Assembly (NCBI RefSeq): GCF_037038585.1
Contig: NC_092520.1
Location: 4,600,001 to 4,664,000, forward strand
Direction of reading: 5' to 3'
DNA: 64,000 bases
DNA from: Patagioenas fasciata
Taxonomy: Eukaryota; Chordata; Aves; Columbiformes; Columbidae
Part shown: piece after piece, positions 23,355-36,131 of the stretch
How the letters are laid out: each line of letters starts with the position of its first letter
How positions within the stretch are numbered: the stretch's first letter is position 1
Translations under genes and position numbers: made by a program
Notes under the pieces: model-generated
What the model was told of the DNA's origin: nothing
Seen by the model: the letters and a program-made list of their open reading frames with translations, nothing else
The model's database searches: none

Positions 23355-23945
23355 AGAATCATAGAATCAGGATCATTTTGCTTGGAAAAGACCTTCAAGA
23401 TCGAGCTCAACTGTTAACTCAACCGTGGCACTACCCTGTGTCCCTAAGAACCTCATCTCTGCATCTGTTCAACCCCTCCAGGGATGGTGACTCCAGCACT
23501 GCCCTGGGCAGCCTGGTCCAATGCCCCACAGCCCTTTCCAAGAAGAAATTGTTCCCAAGATCCAACCTCAGCCTCCCCTGGCGCAACTTGAGGCCGTTTC
23601 CTCTGCTCCTGGCGCTTGTTCCTGGGGAGCAGAGCCCGACCCCCCCTGGCTCCAAGCTCCTTTCAGGCAGTTCAGAGATCAGAAGGTCTCCCCTCAGCTC
23701 CTGTTCTCCAGCTGAACTCCCCAGGTCCCTCAGCCGCTCCCATCACACTTGTGCTTCAGCCCCTTCCCCAGCTCCGTTCCCTTCTCTCAACTCGCTCCAG
23801 CACCTCAAAGACTTTCTTGGCATACGGGGCCCAAAACTGACCCCAGGATTCAAGGTTTGGCCTCACCAGTGCCAGCACAGGGACGGTCACTGCCCTGGGC
23901 CTGCTGGCCACACCAGAGCTGATACAAGCCAGGTTGCTGCCCTTC
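23355..23945 (-). repeat. CR1 LINE fragment (group A, longest of group)
   Basis: AGAATCATAGAATCAGGATC terminus. The body extends past GGGGCCCAAAACTGACC to the CTGGCCACACCAGAGCTGAT block. It supplies most of a 288-codon open frame that is not a gene. Confidence 0.88.
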
Positions 23946-24549
23946 ACTCCTTTCCTGATGAGGATGGTGGCTTTTTTGTTTGCTACTGCAGCGATGTTTC
24001 CCTCTCCACATTATGGCCCCAAAAGCCTTTTCTTGGCACCAGACCTGCAGAGGACCAGTCCCAGTCCCTCACAGACTACTCATAGACTACACTGACTACA
24101 ACTCACAGTCTCCAACTGCCTGACCAGCAAAAAGGACCTGGGCCAGGAGGATGGAGAGTCTGTCCTGTTCCGGAGAGCGGGTCCTCCTCATGCTTAACAC
24201 TGCATCTTCCCTGGGGACACCACAGAGATTTGCAAGACAAACAATGACAGCAGAAAGGGACCAATATGAGAGCAAGACGTGGGCATGTTCAATTTGTTTG
24301 ACCCTGTGAAGTATCACTCCTTCTATCCTTCTTCCTGGAGAAGACAAGAGATGCAGCAGATGCCAATGTCCTGGTGGGGAAAGTCACAGGGGACATCGGC
24401 CAAGGCCACACTCTGTTTACTGGGATCTTATCAAACACCAATCCCTCAGCCACCAAAAACCAGCCAGCTATGGCTCGTCCTTAAATGCTGCTGTGAGAAA
24501 GCAGGATACAGCACATGAAGAACAGGATGAGGACAAGATGCTAAAGAGA

Positions 24550-24740
24550 TGGGGGTGGTAAAACCTGGCCCAGGTTGTCCAGAGAGGTGGTGGATGAACC
24601 ATCCCTGGAGACATCCCAGGCCAGGCTGGACGGGGCTCTGAGCAACCTGAGCTGGTGAAGATGTCCCTGCTCATGGCAGGGGTGGCACTGGGTGAGCTTG
24701 GAAGGTCCCCCAACCCAAACTATCATCCTATGGTTCTATG
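24550..24740 (+). repeat. CR1 LINE 3' fragment (group D)
   Basis: CCTGGCCCAGGTTGTCCAGA to terminus ATCATCCTATGGTTCTATG. Confidence 0.85.
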
Positions 24741-25352
24741 AAGACTGTTCCAAGCTGGAACTTTGCTGCTGGGCAGGATGTGCTCCGTGTTAAAAGGAGG
24801 CAGGAGCAAACAGGTCTCAGCTGATGGGTGACAACTTCTGAAGCCATCTGCACACAATGAGAATTGTTTGCCTGAGTGAGGGCCCCTGGGCTCTCACACA
24901 GCAAGGAAATTAAGTGCATATTGTCAAAGGGCCACAAACTTCTTTAAAAAGTGTTTACTCTTATATTTTGGTTAATATTTTATCACTGTAAGCACAACTG
25001 TACGGTAACAACTCGCTCAGAGGCCCTTTGTTGGCTGCAGGTAGTTTCGCAATAAGCTACCAACACCAAATTTAAAGAACTGCGTTTTCATCACCAGAAA
25101 TTACACATAAAGCTCAAAAGACACTACCTGGTCACCTCCTCTGTCCAATGTCACAGTGTAAGAAAGTCATAGGACCGGTGGTGAAACCCAGCTTTGCATT
25201 TCTCTGCAAATATTTCAAATTACTCTGGAAATCCTTCACACTTTTTAAGCATTTCAATACCAAAGTTGGAAAGGAAGCAACAGCTTTGGCTGCCTTCACG
25301 TTCAGAACACTTTTTTAATTAAAATCCAGTTGGTCCCATGGTACACTATGGT

Positions 25353-25396
25353 CTTCCTTTTTTCTTTCTTTTTTATTTTTGTGGTTGTTGTTGTTA
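25353..25396 (+). repeat. T-rich tract with (GTT)n
   Basis: Broken T runs followed by GTGGTTGTTGTTGTT. Confidence 0.8.
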
Positions 25397-26029
25397 AACG
25401 CAGCTTAAAAGCTTTGAGCAGCTGTAGGGAATTTCTTTTTCGGTTCTCTCTCTCCCTTCCACCTGGTATCACATGCTGGAGGATAAGTCCTGAGAGATGC
25501 TATACTCTGAGATCAGGATTCACAAAGCCAATGCAGAAGTGAAGAGGAGGTGACACACAGCACAGGTTGGACCTCCAGCTGACCAAAGTCTGCATTATCC
25601 AACGCAAAGTTGGTCTCGTCCCGATCCCCAGGTTCATATCAGCTGAGTGCCGAACCCTAAATCAAAATTCACTCTTTCCTAGAAGTCAAAATTCCTCCGT
25701 TTCACTGCTAATTATGGCTGTGCCTACAAATAACGTGGAAGTGTTAGGATAATAACATGAGACTAAAGCCGAGGCCAAATCCTGTTTTCAGCTGCTCTCC
25801 CAAGAGTGGCCCATCAAACCTCCCAAGGTGACGTGCAGCGACGGGGCAAACTATGGACCAGGGAGTTGTTTCCAGCCTTCCCAACCAGGTCCTGATTATT
25901 TACAGCTGTTCCCAGATGTTACACTTCCACGGGCTATTTGTTCCCGAGTCGACCTCCCTGTTTCACACGCTCTGTGAGCTCAGGGGAAGAAAGAGAGAGG
26001 CTCCTTTCTCCCTTTTTACTATGGAAACA

Positions 26030-26600
26030 GCCCTTTATCCCAAGAATTGCAAATGCTCGGCCGCCGTTTCCCTCCCACCGCCACCCCGGCTCGAGCTCAC
26101 GTCTCATCCCATCTCCCGATTTTCTCCTCAAAAGATCCCAACTAACCCATCCCGCACAGACCCCGAGAGCCAAGCCAGATTGCTGAGTATCTTCTCCCTC
26201 CCCAACCAGCCATCAGAAACCCCCCCCCCAGCTCACAAATCACCCCTTTCTCTCCCCTTTTTGTTATCGTTTCTCCCTATTTTCCAGCTCTTCGGGCTTT
26301 GTTTCTCACTGCAACCCCGGGCGGGAGCCGGGTCGATCACCCGCTGTCACATCCCAACCAACACATTGAAAAGTGCGAAGTAAAGAAAGGAAAAGTCAAA
26401 GGAAAAGTCTAAGAATAAAAAAAGGGAAAATCAAATAAATTCCCCTCTCTCCTCGCAGTTCTAACTTTTAGGGCATGCAGGAAAGAGCAGGCAGGGATGT
26501 ATTTGAGTAGGAAGGAGCATCTTTAAGAGTCAGGAGAGAGAAGAGGTAACTCACCGCGCCGGGACGCACATGGAGGGGTTATCTTTTGCTTTCTGCTGCA
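26030..26600. promoter_or_regulatory. second CpG-enriched segment with minus-strand donor
   Basis: CpGs cluster at 26058-26165 and 26325-26345. On the minus strand, CGGCGCG|GTGAGT (last exon base 26554) is a near-consensus splice donor. It is an alternative candidate for the GDPD4 transcription start or for an unannotated noncoding transcript. Confidence 0.25.
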
Positions 26601-28383
26601 CCTGGGTTGCTGTGTCCTTTGCTTGTGACACTCCGGGACCTGAATGGTGACACCGCTGTGTGACACCCAGCATTAGAGAGGCTGCTGGAGCCGTCCCTCC
26701 CACGGTAGGAGGGGCCACACAAGGGCTTAATAAATTCAGTCCCCAAGGCTGGAAAAATTAAAACCTCATCATGGGACACGGGCAGCTGCTCACCGCATGG
26801 CTCTGGGAGACATCAGCGACTTGCGGGAGAACCTGGGTTTGGTTCATGCCTCGCACATCCCAAATAAGAGAGGCTGGAATTCAGATCCCGCCTTGGCAGA
26901 ATTAGCTGTCCAAAGGATGGGGTCTGAAGAAATATCCCAAAGGAGATTTGGGCAAAACGCGGCATTGCTGACCCTCAGAATTAAAATTTCTGAACCTCCT
27001 CCGGGGAAATGTTTCCCACGCTGTAAGCCCTGGGCAGGAATCTGCTGCACCAGATTTCTGAGCAACCCTGGATTCAAAACCTGATTATTTTATTTATTTT
27101 TTTTGCACAGTTTTGAGCTTTAATATCTAAATCCTATTAGAGCCATAACTTCCTTTGGAGGGGGAGAGGGGACAGGTCAGCAACACAAAAGCAGTTTGTG
27201 CGGCTGTATTTTGTAACCTCCCATGTGCCCTGGACTTTCAGACAGACATCTGTAAAGTTCCTTGGGCAAGGAAGCTGCACAGCCTCCCGCAGCTTCTCCT
27301 GCTCCTAAAAGTCTCTTCACTGCATGAGAGGCAAAAGAAACATCCCCTCCAGGCCCGGAGGGCTCTCGGAAACACCACCGGTGCAGTTTTGTCATCCCTC
27401 TTATGTCTTACGTTGGGATTTATCTTGTTGCATGAAAAGATGGATCGGAGGATCCTTCAAAAGCAAAATCAGCAAACTGCCCCTACAAGCGGGGAGGGGA
27501 AGAACAAGGCAGCAATGATGTCCCAGCAGCTTTTGGGCAGCTAACATTACAAAGAGAAACTTTCAATTAGAAGATGAGCTATGGAGATGACAGCCTGGTT
27601 CACTCTGAAACCTAATGATGAGCAGAAGATATATAAGAGTTCCACTTTAAAAGCAGTGTTGCTAAGCCTTACTGAGCACTAGATCCTAAAATGCCATCAT
27701 CCAGTTCCCTTTGGAACTGGAATATTAAATAAATGAGGGAACCGCAGGGTAAGAAAGTAGAAGCAGCTGTTTTTATTGCTGATCATATTCCAGCATGATG
27801 CTCAGCTGGAGTAAAGAGGCATGGGATTGTGTGTAAACTTCTAGAAATATCACTTACTTTATATTCTGATTCCTGAAAAACTGTTAAATAGGGCAGGAAA
27901 GGGTGAGATTAAGAAGGCTGATGGCACTGGAGCAGCAACAGCAGCTTTTCCAGATACCTTGTTTTAATCTGAGTTGATTCACTGGATCTTTCTCCTCACA
28001 GGTTTGTGGCCGTGTTGAGCCCAGATGCACCATGAGGCCACACCAAGGTCCTGAAGGTCCATGCCCAGAGGACACATGGCATGGAGGTGGCCCAGCAGCT
28101 TTGAGTAGTGGAGAGTGTGGAGGGCCCAAGAGCTTTGTTCTGCCTTTGAAGCCAAGAGCAAGGCCAGAGCTGCCCAAAATACCTTCTGAAAGGGCTTCAC
28201 CATCATCCCTGCCCAGGCTGCCTTTTTTCCAGCTGTTGCATCCTCATGGATGTTAAGGGGTATGTGGGGGATCAGGGGATGAGGTTGAGCAACATCATCA
28301 ATGCAAAAAAGCTTCAACAGTGGAGGGAAGAGCTCTAAAAAAATTGAAAATGTAATTTAGAACACAAACATAGCCTGATCTAT

Positions 28384-28548
28384 GATGGTGGATGAACCAT
28401 CCCTGGAGACATCCCAGGCCAGGCTGGACGGGGCTCTGAGCAACCTGAGCTGGTGAAGATGTCCCTGCTCATGGCAGGGGTGGCACTGGATGAGCTGTGA
28501 AGGCCCTTTCCAACCCAAACTATTCTGTGATTCTATTACTCTACGATT
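28384..28548 (+). repeat. CR1 LINE 3' fragment (group D)
   Basis: GATGGTGGATGAACCATCCC to TTCTGTGATTCTATTACTCT. About 30 bases of its right flank are shared with the copy at 29625-29857. Confidence 0.85.
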
Positions 28549-29624
28549 AAGCTGCCGACCGGCAGCTTCATGCTGATCTCCTAAGAAATGAAGAAAACCC
28601 CAGATATCTCTGTTCTCTGCTCTGAAATAATGCCACGTTTTTGCTTTCTTCTAGGTGCAGAAATGCGAAGCCTTTAGTTCCATGCATTGCTCTGCAAACA
28701 CCTGGCAAAGGACTCACCAGCTGGGCAGAGGCTGCTCTGGCTTCGGTATCTTCAGCTCAGAGTTCACCAGCTTATCTCAGCTGCAAAACCCTCACCCTGG
28801 TGCCACAGGTGGTATCCCGGTCCCACTGGCATCTGGCGACAACGACAAGCGAGGATTTGCTGGATCCACGCCACCGGCCAGCCCAGGCTTGGAGTTTATG
28901 AGGCCATAAAGAAAATGCCTGCACGGGGGTGGTGCCACAGAAACCCACCCCGAGGACATCGGCAAGGCAGGGCAGCCTTGAACCCCGAGGAGTTTTGCTT
29001 CTCTTTGTGTTAGGAGAAGATAAAACCAGGGGGAAAATGGAACAAACAGGGAGTGGGGACAGTCTGCCTGCCCAGCTGCCATCCACGACGTGGAGTATTT
29101 TGTTGGGAAATACATACGTTCAGGTCCTCCCACCCCGTGTCCTGCCCCGTTTGGGATGTTTGTTCTCTCACAGTGCCTCGGCAGCATGAACGGGCTGGTT
29201 TGTGTCCGCCTCCCCGGGCTGTGCTTGTGTGCTGTTCCCCCCACCACACGGTTGCACAATGATCTACTGCAGAGTCTTGAGAGCAGGTGACTCACGTAGG
29301 TAATGACATCCCCACGAGATTAATTACAGAAACAGCAACATTTATGTTTCTAGGAGTGATAAGGGAGGCAGGGGGGGAAGGAGGAGTGACCTGAATTGAT
29401 CCAAAGTTCAGCCCTGGCTCTACCAGGGGATGGTAAAGTGTGGTCATGGGCAAGTAGCGCCTGTGTCTTGCACTGAGCAAAATCCCACCAAAAAGCAGAT
29501 GCGTCAGTCAATGGAGGCTCAGAGAATGGACTGGGGGGAGAAAGGGACATTGGGTGGCTCCAAGTCCTATCATAAGAGAGCAGAGATACCTCCAGACTTG
29601 CAATGTGCGGCATGTACAAGTACA

Positions 29625-29857
29625 AAGTCCAGACAAGAGGAAAACATTTTTACAATGAGAGTGGTGAGAGCCTGGCCCAGGTTGGCCAGAGAGGGGGTGG
29701 ATGAACCATCCCTGGAGACATCCCAGGCCAGGCTGGACGGGGCTCTGAGCAACCTGAGCTGGTGAAGATGTCCCTGCTCATGGCAGGGGTGGCACTGAGG
29801 GAGCTTGGAAGGTCCCTTCTAACCCAAACTATTCTGTGATTCTATAATTCTATGATT
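29625..29857 (+). repeat. CR1 LINE 3' fragment (group D)
   Basis: AGTCCAGACAAGAGGAAAAC to TTCTGTGATTCTATAATTCT. Same 3' junction flank as the copy at 28384. Confidence 0.86.
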
Positions 29858-31199
29858 AAGATGCTGACAGGCAGCTTCATGCTGAACCCCAGGGGATGAG
29901 GCTGCAGGGGGTTCTCGCTCCCCAGCTCCCAGCCTGAATCCTTTGACACACAGCTCTGAAACACCAAAAATCAGGGAGAGCATCAGCCCTGTGAAGTGTT
30001 GGTGCAGGAAAACTCAGGGTAAAGGGGAGGTACCGTGCAAATGGGGAGCAGCAGCTTTTGCAGGATGCTGGCAAGCCTCCAGGGAAGACAGAGCCTGACC
30101 CTGCTCCTGCACCCTGGGATATCTCCTTCGCCACCATTTCTCAGGCTGCTTGGATTGATCTGAGTTATTTTTAAGTCTGCTTGCTCCCAATAAATGCTGC
30201 TGTTCCTTCCCGAGTGACAGCAGCGGCTGTGAATTATGGTTCAAAGCCCATCAATATGTGCCAAAGACCTGGTGGTTTCTTCCAGAGCGCACAAACCATC
30301 AGCTGCAAAACTTACCCCAAGTGTTGGCATTTAAACCCAAAAAAATCAACTTCAGACAGCCAAAATTGCCAGGCAGCTACTGCTGAGTCCTGGGGCTCAG
30401 AGTGGGGCTCTGAGCATCATTTCTGAGTGAGCTGCATCCCTCGGGCAGGCAGCGAGGAAGGACCAAACGGGTTCACCGTGCAGCCCGACCACGGGAAATA
30501 GCCCTCCTGACACAATTACAAGCCACATTGTGTGGATGGAAGGTGGTCGGAGGAGCTTTCACATCACCCTTCAAAGCGTCCAGCAGTGACAAACCTTTTG
30601 CAGTCATTGCTGCAGCAACTCCGTGCCCGCTCTCCCATGGTGGGACTGGTCGCTTGCTGGCACCACGGACCAGTTGATACACTGAAAAGATGAGGAGAGG
30701 CAGTCCTCACCCTTCTTCTTCCATATTTTACAGCTGTTCTTTATGAAACGGCTTCATTTTGTTATTTCTGGGCAGAAATCAGGGGGTTACAATGCACCCA
30801 GGCGGATGCAACTTGAGTTACCCCGAAGGGCCAAGGGGGTGAAGGGGAAAAGCAGATGCAAGGACCGGTGAGGAAGAAGAGGGTCCGATAAAACATCCCA
30901 TGGCCAAATGTTTCCGCACCCAAGTGATGCCACGTGGCAAAGGGTGTGGGGGACTGTGGTGGGTGTCAGAAGTGAAGAACATTGGGGTTTTGTTCTATAA
31001 GCATATATGATCCATGCTGCTGCCTCTTGCCTCACCCTCTCTTCAGTGGGTGAATCTGTAGGACCACATCAGCCCCTTCCCTGACGGGCCCCTGCCGTGG
31101 TGGGGACACCCGGCTGCTGCTCAGTGGGGATGTCACAGCAAGGTCCCCTCCTACCCCAGGGTTATAAACCACATGGGTCCCCTTCAGGAAACCATTCAG

Positions 31200-31612
31200 C
31201 ATAGAATCATAAAGCAATTTTGGTTGGAAGAGAACCTCAAAATCATTGAGTCCAACCATAATCTAACTCCAGCACTAACCCATGTCCCTAAGAACCTCTT
31301 CTAAATGTCTTTTAAACCCCTCCAGGGATGGTGACTCCAACACTGCCCTGGGCAGCCTGGTCCAATGCCCAACAGCCCTTTCCAAGAAGAAATTGTTCCC
31401 AAGATCCAACCTCAACCTCCCCTGGCGCAACTTGAGGCCATTTCCTCTCATCCTATCACTTGTTCCTTGGGAGCAGAGCCCGACCCCCCTGGCTCCAAGC
31501 TCCTTTCAGGCAGTTCAGAGATCAGAAGGTCTCCCCTCAGCTCCTGTTCTCCAGCTGAACACCCCAGGTCCCTCAGCCGCTCCCATCACACTCGTGCTCC
31601 AGGCCCCTCCAC
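31200..31612 (-). repeat. CR1 LINE fragment (group A)
   Basis: CATAGAATCATAAAGCAATT terminus, then a typical group A body to GCTCCAGGCCCCTCC. Confidence 0.87.
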
Positions 31613-32130
31613 CACTCGTCACCCTCAGAGCATGTGATGCTCTTGAGCCCCGGCAAGTTTTGTGGAGACCCAGAGCTGACGCTCCATTTTGGGTAAGCAA
31701 AGGTGTTTCCCACCACTAGGTCTCTTAAACCTATGATGAGTTCCATGTCACTCAGCCTTGGCTGCGATGCTTGTGCTGCAGCTTTGTCATCATAGAGCCT
31801 CTTGGGTGACACTTGTCATCATCAGAGACCTCAACAGATGCTTCTCACCCTTTGCATGGGTGGGTGGCCTGGGCAAGCAGAGCCAGGTTGTCCAGAAAGA
31901 GCCACCATTGATGAGACGTCCCTTCCCCAGCACACCAGTGCAGGTGGTGACATTGCCTAAAGCTCTCACACCTACCTGGGAACACACAGCCCACCCTCCC
32001 CACTGCAAGGGAAAAGCAGAGATGGGTGGTGGCCAGTGTGGGGACACCATTGACTCTGCTCCAGCATCACCACTGACCTGACTTTGTGCTGGTCCTCTCT
32101 GGGCTGGGACCTACCTGCTGATTTCTTCAT

Positions 32131-32224
32131 GTTTGAAAGGGTGACCGATGCCTGGGCCAACTTCATTAGGAGCTTCCTAGGAGCTTCATTAGGAGCTTCC
32201 TAAGTGGAGATGTGTTGAGACCTT
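32131..32224 (+). repeat. non-CR1 repeat copy 1 with internal 23-bp duplication
   Basis: GTTTGAAAGGGTGACC through GGAGATGTGTTGAGACCT, shared with 34690-34758. Here the unit CTTCATTAGGAGCTTCCTAG is tandemly doubled. Family not recognised. Confidence 0.75.
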
Positions 32225-32856
32225 TGTGTTGGCAAAGAGATGGGACAACTTACAGCATCACAGGGTTGGGCTCTTCCCAAAGCCTGGCGTGCTGTGAGGT
32301 GCCTACAAAACACAAAGGCCTTGGGTGAGAGGTGGAGTTAGAGTCTGATGTGTTTAGGAGATGCAGGGAATAGAAGAAAGTGGTGGATCCTTCCCACCCA
32401 GGGGACCATCATCGATGCAGTTTGGGGAATGAGAAGGAGGAGTGGGGCTGGGGGAGCAGTTTGTTCACAGCCCTCCTGCACCAGTCCAGCCCTCAGGAGC
32501 AACATTTGAGCATTTTAGCTCATCACTGGTGAGGAACCAGCCGACTGTTACGTGCCCACTGCTCTTCATGGTATGATCCAGGAGCACCTGAGTCCTGGAC
32601 ATCAATAAAATGCACATGTGACCCGCAGGACCTGACTGCTAGCAGAGCCACCAGCCCTGGATTTAAGCAGGTTATTGCGGTTTGGGGCAGAAGATGTGGG
32701 ACGAGGGACAGGTCACGCTACACTGCACCCATGGCTGCATCCAAGGGGGATGAACCTACACTCAGCAGATCCTCATAGTCTTTCTCAACCTCACCAGCCA
32801 TCATAGCACAGTGGTGATTTGTCCCTCACTAGGCTTAACCAGCACATCGTAGAAGT

Positions 32857-33085
32857 ATAGAATCAAGAATCATAGAATCATTTTGGTTGAAAAGACCCTT
32901 AAGATCATCAGGACCAACAGTTAACTCAACATTGGCACTAAACCATGTCCCTAAGAACCTCATCATGCATTTTTTCAACCCCTCCAGAGATGGTGACTCC
33001 ACCACTGCCCTGGGCAGCCTGTTCCAGTGCTTGACAACACTTCCCAGGAAGAAATTTTTCCTCATATCCAAATCAAACCTCCCCA
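32857..33085 (-). repeat. CR1 LINE 3' fragment (group A)
   Basis: Terminus with three degenerate CATAGAAT units, then TTTTGGTTGAAAAGACCC. The body ends near CATATCCAAATCAAACCTCC. Confidence 0.86.
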
Positions 33086-34189
33086 GCAGGGACCTGGCCC
33101 GCCAGAAAGCCCAAACAGACCTGGGGGAAACACAGAGGTGTCTGCAAACACCACCCTGGTGATGTACTCAGAGGACCCAGCATCAGGGACCTGTGCTGCG
33201 ATGGGAGCAGAGGGCCTGTCCTTGATGGTTCAGATGGAACTATTGGCCTGAGAGGGTCATGTTTCCTTTAGGAGGCTGCTGTAATGCATAAGGGTAAATA
33301 ATAACTCAAAAACAAGAGAGGAGCAAAGTTGGAGTTAGGGTGATCGCATGGGAACGGACATCCCAGGACACCAAGCCCTAGTCATGACCATCTCCTTAAT
33401 CATGCTGGTGCCTGACAGCTGCTTTCAGCATGCAGCCTTCACAAGAAACATGAAAAGCTTTTGTTGCTTATGGAAACTGAGCAACATCAAAGGAAACGAA
33501 TCCCCAGTGCAACAACCAGGAGAGGGCATTACAGCCCCAGGAATGGGGAAGGGCCTGCCAGGAAAGCCCAGCCAGCTCCCTGCTCACCATGCTCAAGTTA
33601 CAGATCTTCCAAATAGATGAGCTGAGGAACCGAAACTTGGAGGTGTTCTGGGGGCTGCTAAAAATCAGGGACCCAGAAAAAGCATCATCTCCATGGGGTG
33701 CTGCAGTTTTCCCTGAGGGGTGTGATAAGGAACATTTCCCTGTTGTATCTATCAGCGTCTTGCTTCTCCCGGTGCTAATTTTGGTCCCAAATAAACTACT
33801 ATCCTGCAGTTACACGTAAAATAACTGTTGGCACTAGGATTTAGCTGCCAGTTTGCTGTGTCTGGCTGACACCTGAAGCTGAGTGTTCCCCAAATCTTCT
33901 CCTCACGTTTTGTCCCCTGGTCCACCTCCATATATCAGCTGGTCTAACACAAGGCATCACCCATCCCTGAAAGCCTTACCCCAGCGTCACTCAGAAGCTG
34001 AGAGGACATGGCACTGAATTTAAGAATTAAGTAAAACTTCAAAGATCTTGGAGAAGTGCAATAATTGCACCTGTAGCCTCAGGACACCGCTCTGAGATCA
34101 TCACATGGGGGTTTCCCTCCTGTGCAGATGGAAGAAAATGAGGCACTGGGAGTGGAGAACTGGGGCTGGGACATCTTAGAAGCTAGGGA

Positions 34190-34507
34190 AAAGAAGGTTG
34201 GAAAAGATCCTCAAGATTGTCAAGTTAATCCAACCCTGGCACTAACCCATGTCTCCAAGAAGCTCATCTATGTGTCTGTTCAACACCTCCAGGGATGGTG
34301 ACTCCACCACTGCCCTGGGCAGCCTGTTCCAATGCCTGACAGCCCTTACCAAGAAGAAATTGTTCCCAATATCCAATCTGAACCTCCCCTGGTGCAATTT
34401 AAGGCCTTTTCCTCTTGTCCTATCGCTTGTTACTTGGAGAAGAGACCAACTTCCCCCACACTACAACCTCCTTTCAGGCAGTTGCAGAGAGCGAGAAGGT
34501 CTCCCTT
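34190..34507 (-). repeat. CR1 LINE fragment (group A, 3' terminus missing)
   Basis: Begins AAGGTTGGAAAAGATCC without the CATAGAAT units, so the extreme 3' end is lost. Otherwise a standard body. Confidence 0.84.
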
Positions 34508-34689
34508 GACCAGGACCACTGCAGAAGATCATCTCCTTTGCCATGGGTCTGCATTCCCACACGCAGCTGAGTGGGTCCTTCCTTTTGTCTGTTTAAAAGG
34601 TGCAACCACAAACCTGCTGAGCAGTTTCTGAACATCCCGTTCTGATGTTTTAGACCTCAGAAATGCACCCACAATGGACAGGCACCAAG

Positions 34690-34758
34690 GTTTGAAAGGG
34701 TGACCAGTGCCTGGGTCAACTTCATTAGGAGCTTCCTAAGTGGAGATGTGTTGAGACC
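34690..34758 (+). repeat. non-CR1 repeat copy 2
   Basis: Same sequence as 32131-32224 without the internal duplication, with only two or three base differences. It is followed 33 bases later by an A run. Confidence 0.75.
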
Positions 34759-35439
34759 TCAGTTTCATAGAGATGTTTGATTAAAGGCTGAAAAAAAAAA
34801 AATACAACTTATTATTATTTTTAAAATTTGGTTATGAATTCACCTTTGAGCACTGTGAAGAGCCTTCAAATGAGCAGTACGTTACCAAAATCAACATCAC
34901 CATTGCTTAAAGCCTTGAAATCATTCCTTGTACAACATCTCCCAGCCCCAGCAACTGCTGGGCAACCCAACCAAGATCATCTCAAGGGAAGAGGTCTCCA
35001 AGACAAAGTCGTCCCCAAAATAATGCAAAATAGTATGTAGTTAGAGACAGATGTGTTCAACCAGCACATCCCCACCAAGAGCAGGAATGGCTCAGCCCTC
35101 AGCCTGGCCATACCAGTGAGTGAAAAGCAACAACCTACAGCCCAGTGCAGATCTATCGGCCAGGCTGCTGGTTGGCCATCCATGTGCACCAACCATCAAC
35201 TGTGAGGAGCAGAAGGTGCGATGATGGCAAAGCGAGCAGACCTGGGAGCAGATATGGGCTTACTGTGGTGGGAAGAAGTTGTGAGGGCCGAGAATACAGA
35301 GCATCAAGCTTCTGTAGTCATTGCTTCTTGAGTGCTGCTGTTCAAGAAAATACTGCTTTCCTCCACTTCCTTTTGAAGATACTTTCCACGTCTGTGCCCA
35401 CATCATCCATGTCAAATCCTCATCTTCCCCGTGGCAGTT

Positions 35440-35650
35440 AGAATCATAGAATCATTTTGGTTGGAAGAGACTCTCAAGATCACTGAGTTCAGCCATTAAC
35501 CCAACCCTGGCACTAACCCATGTGCCTAAGAACCTCATCTACACATCTTCTAAACCCCTCCAGGGATGGTGACTCCACCACTGCCCTGGGCAGCCTGTTC
35601 CAATGCCCCACAGCCCTCTCCAGGAATATTTCCTAATATCTAATCTAATC
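35440..35650 (-). repeat. CR1 LINE 3' fragment (group A)
   Basis: AGAATCATAGAATCATTTTG to the ACAGCCCTCTCCAGGAATAT region. Confidence 0.87.
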
Positions 35651-36065
35651 ACCCACAATCCCAGCCAGCTGGGCTGCACTTCTGTTCTTGCTCAAATGAC
35701 ACCAAAACAAAAAAGAGCAGAGAAACAGGTCTCTCTTCCGGCTTTCCCCAAAAAAAGAGTTGTTGGAAAGCAGTTTTCAGCTAGAGCACCTGTTCTGGGC
35801 AGAGGGGATTTTATAAAGTAACATGCAATCACCTTACACAAGCTGATTGTGTTAAGTCCCCATTCAAGGTGTTCTTCTTTTTCCCGTGCCCTCTCTAAAA
35901 TCTGGCTCAGCACCCAGATGACTCATGAGAGCTTGGCAGAGCTTCTCAGTGCTCCTAACCCCACGTTCCCCAGAATCTGACCCCAGAAAGTCCTCTCAGC
36001 ACCGGGTTGGGTTTCTCAGACTTCAGAGTAAAACACCCAGGAGATGAACTGCAAAAGGACGGTTG

Positions 36066-36131
36066 TGGTGGCACAAGTGTCCTCCAAAAATCACAATATG
36101 GTGGCACAAGCGTCCTCCACAAATCGCGATG
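36066..36131 (+). repeat. 33-bp tandem duplication
   Basis: Two units each starting TGGTGGCACAAG and followed by GTCCTCC; about six differences between them. Confidence 0.8.

Noticed and set aside
23219-24085. 288-codon open frame, the longest in the window
   Set aside because: Most of it is a CR1 3' fragment read antisense; the same peptide recurs at 2791, 19831 and 31282.
25853-26383. 176-codon plus-strand open frame in a CpG-rich segment
   Set aside because: Low-complexity Pro/Ser composition, no start context or family; open because the sequence is stop-poor.
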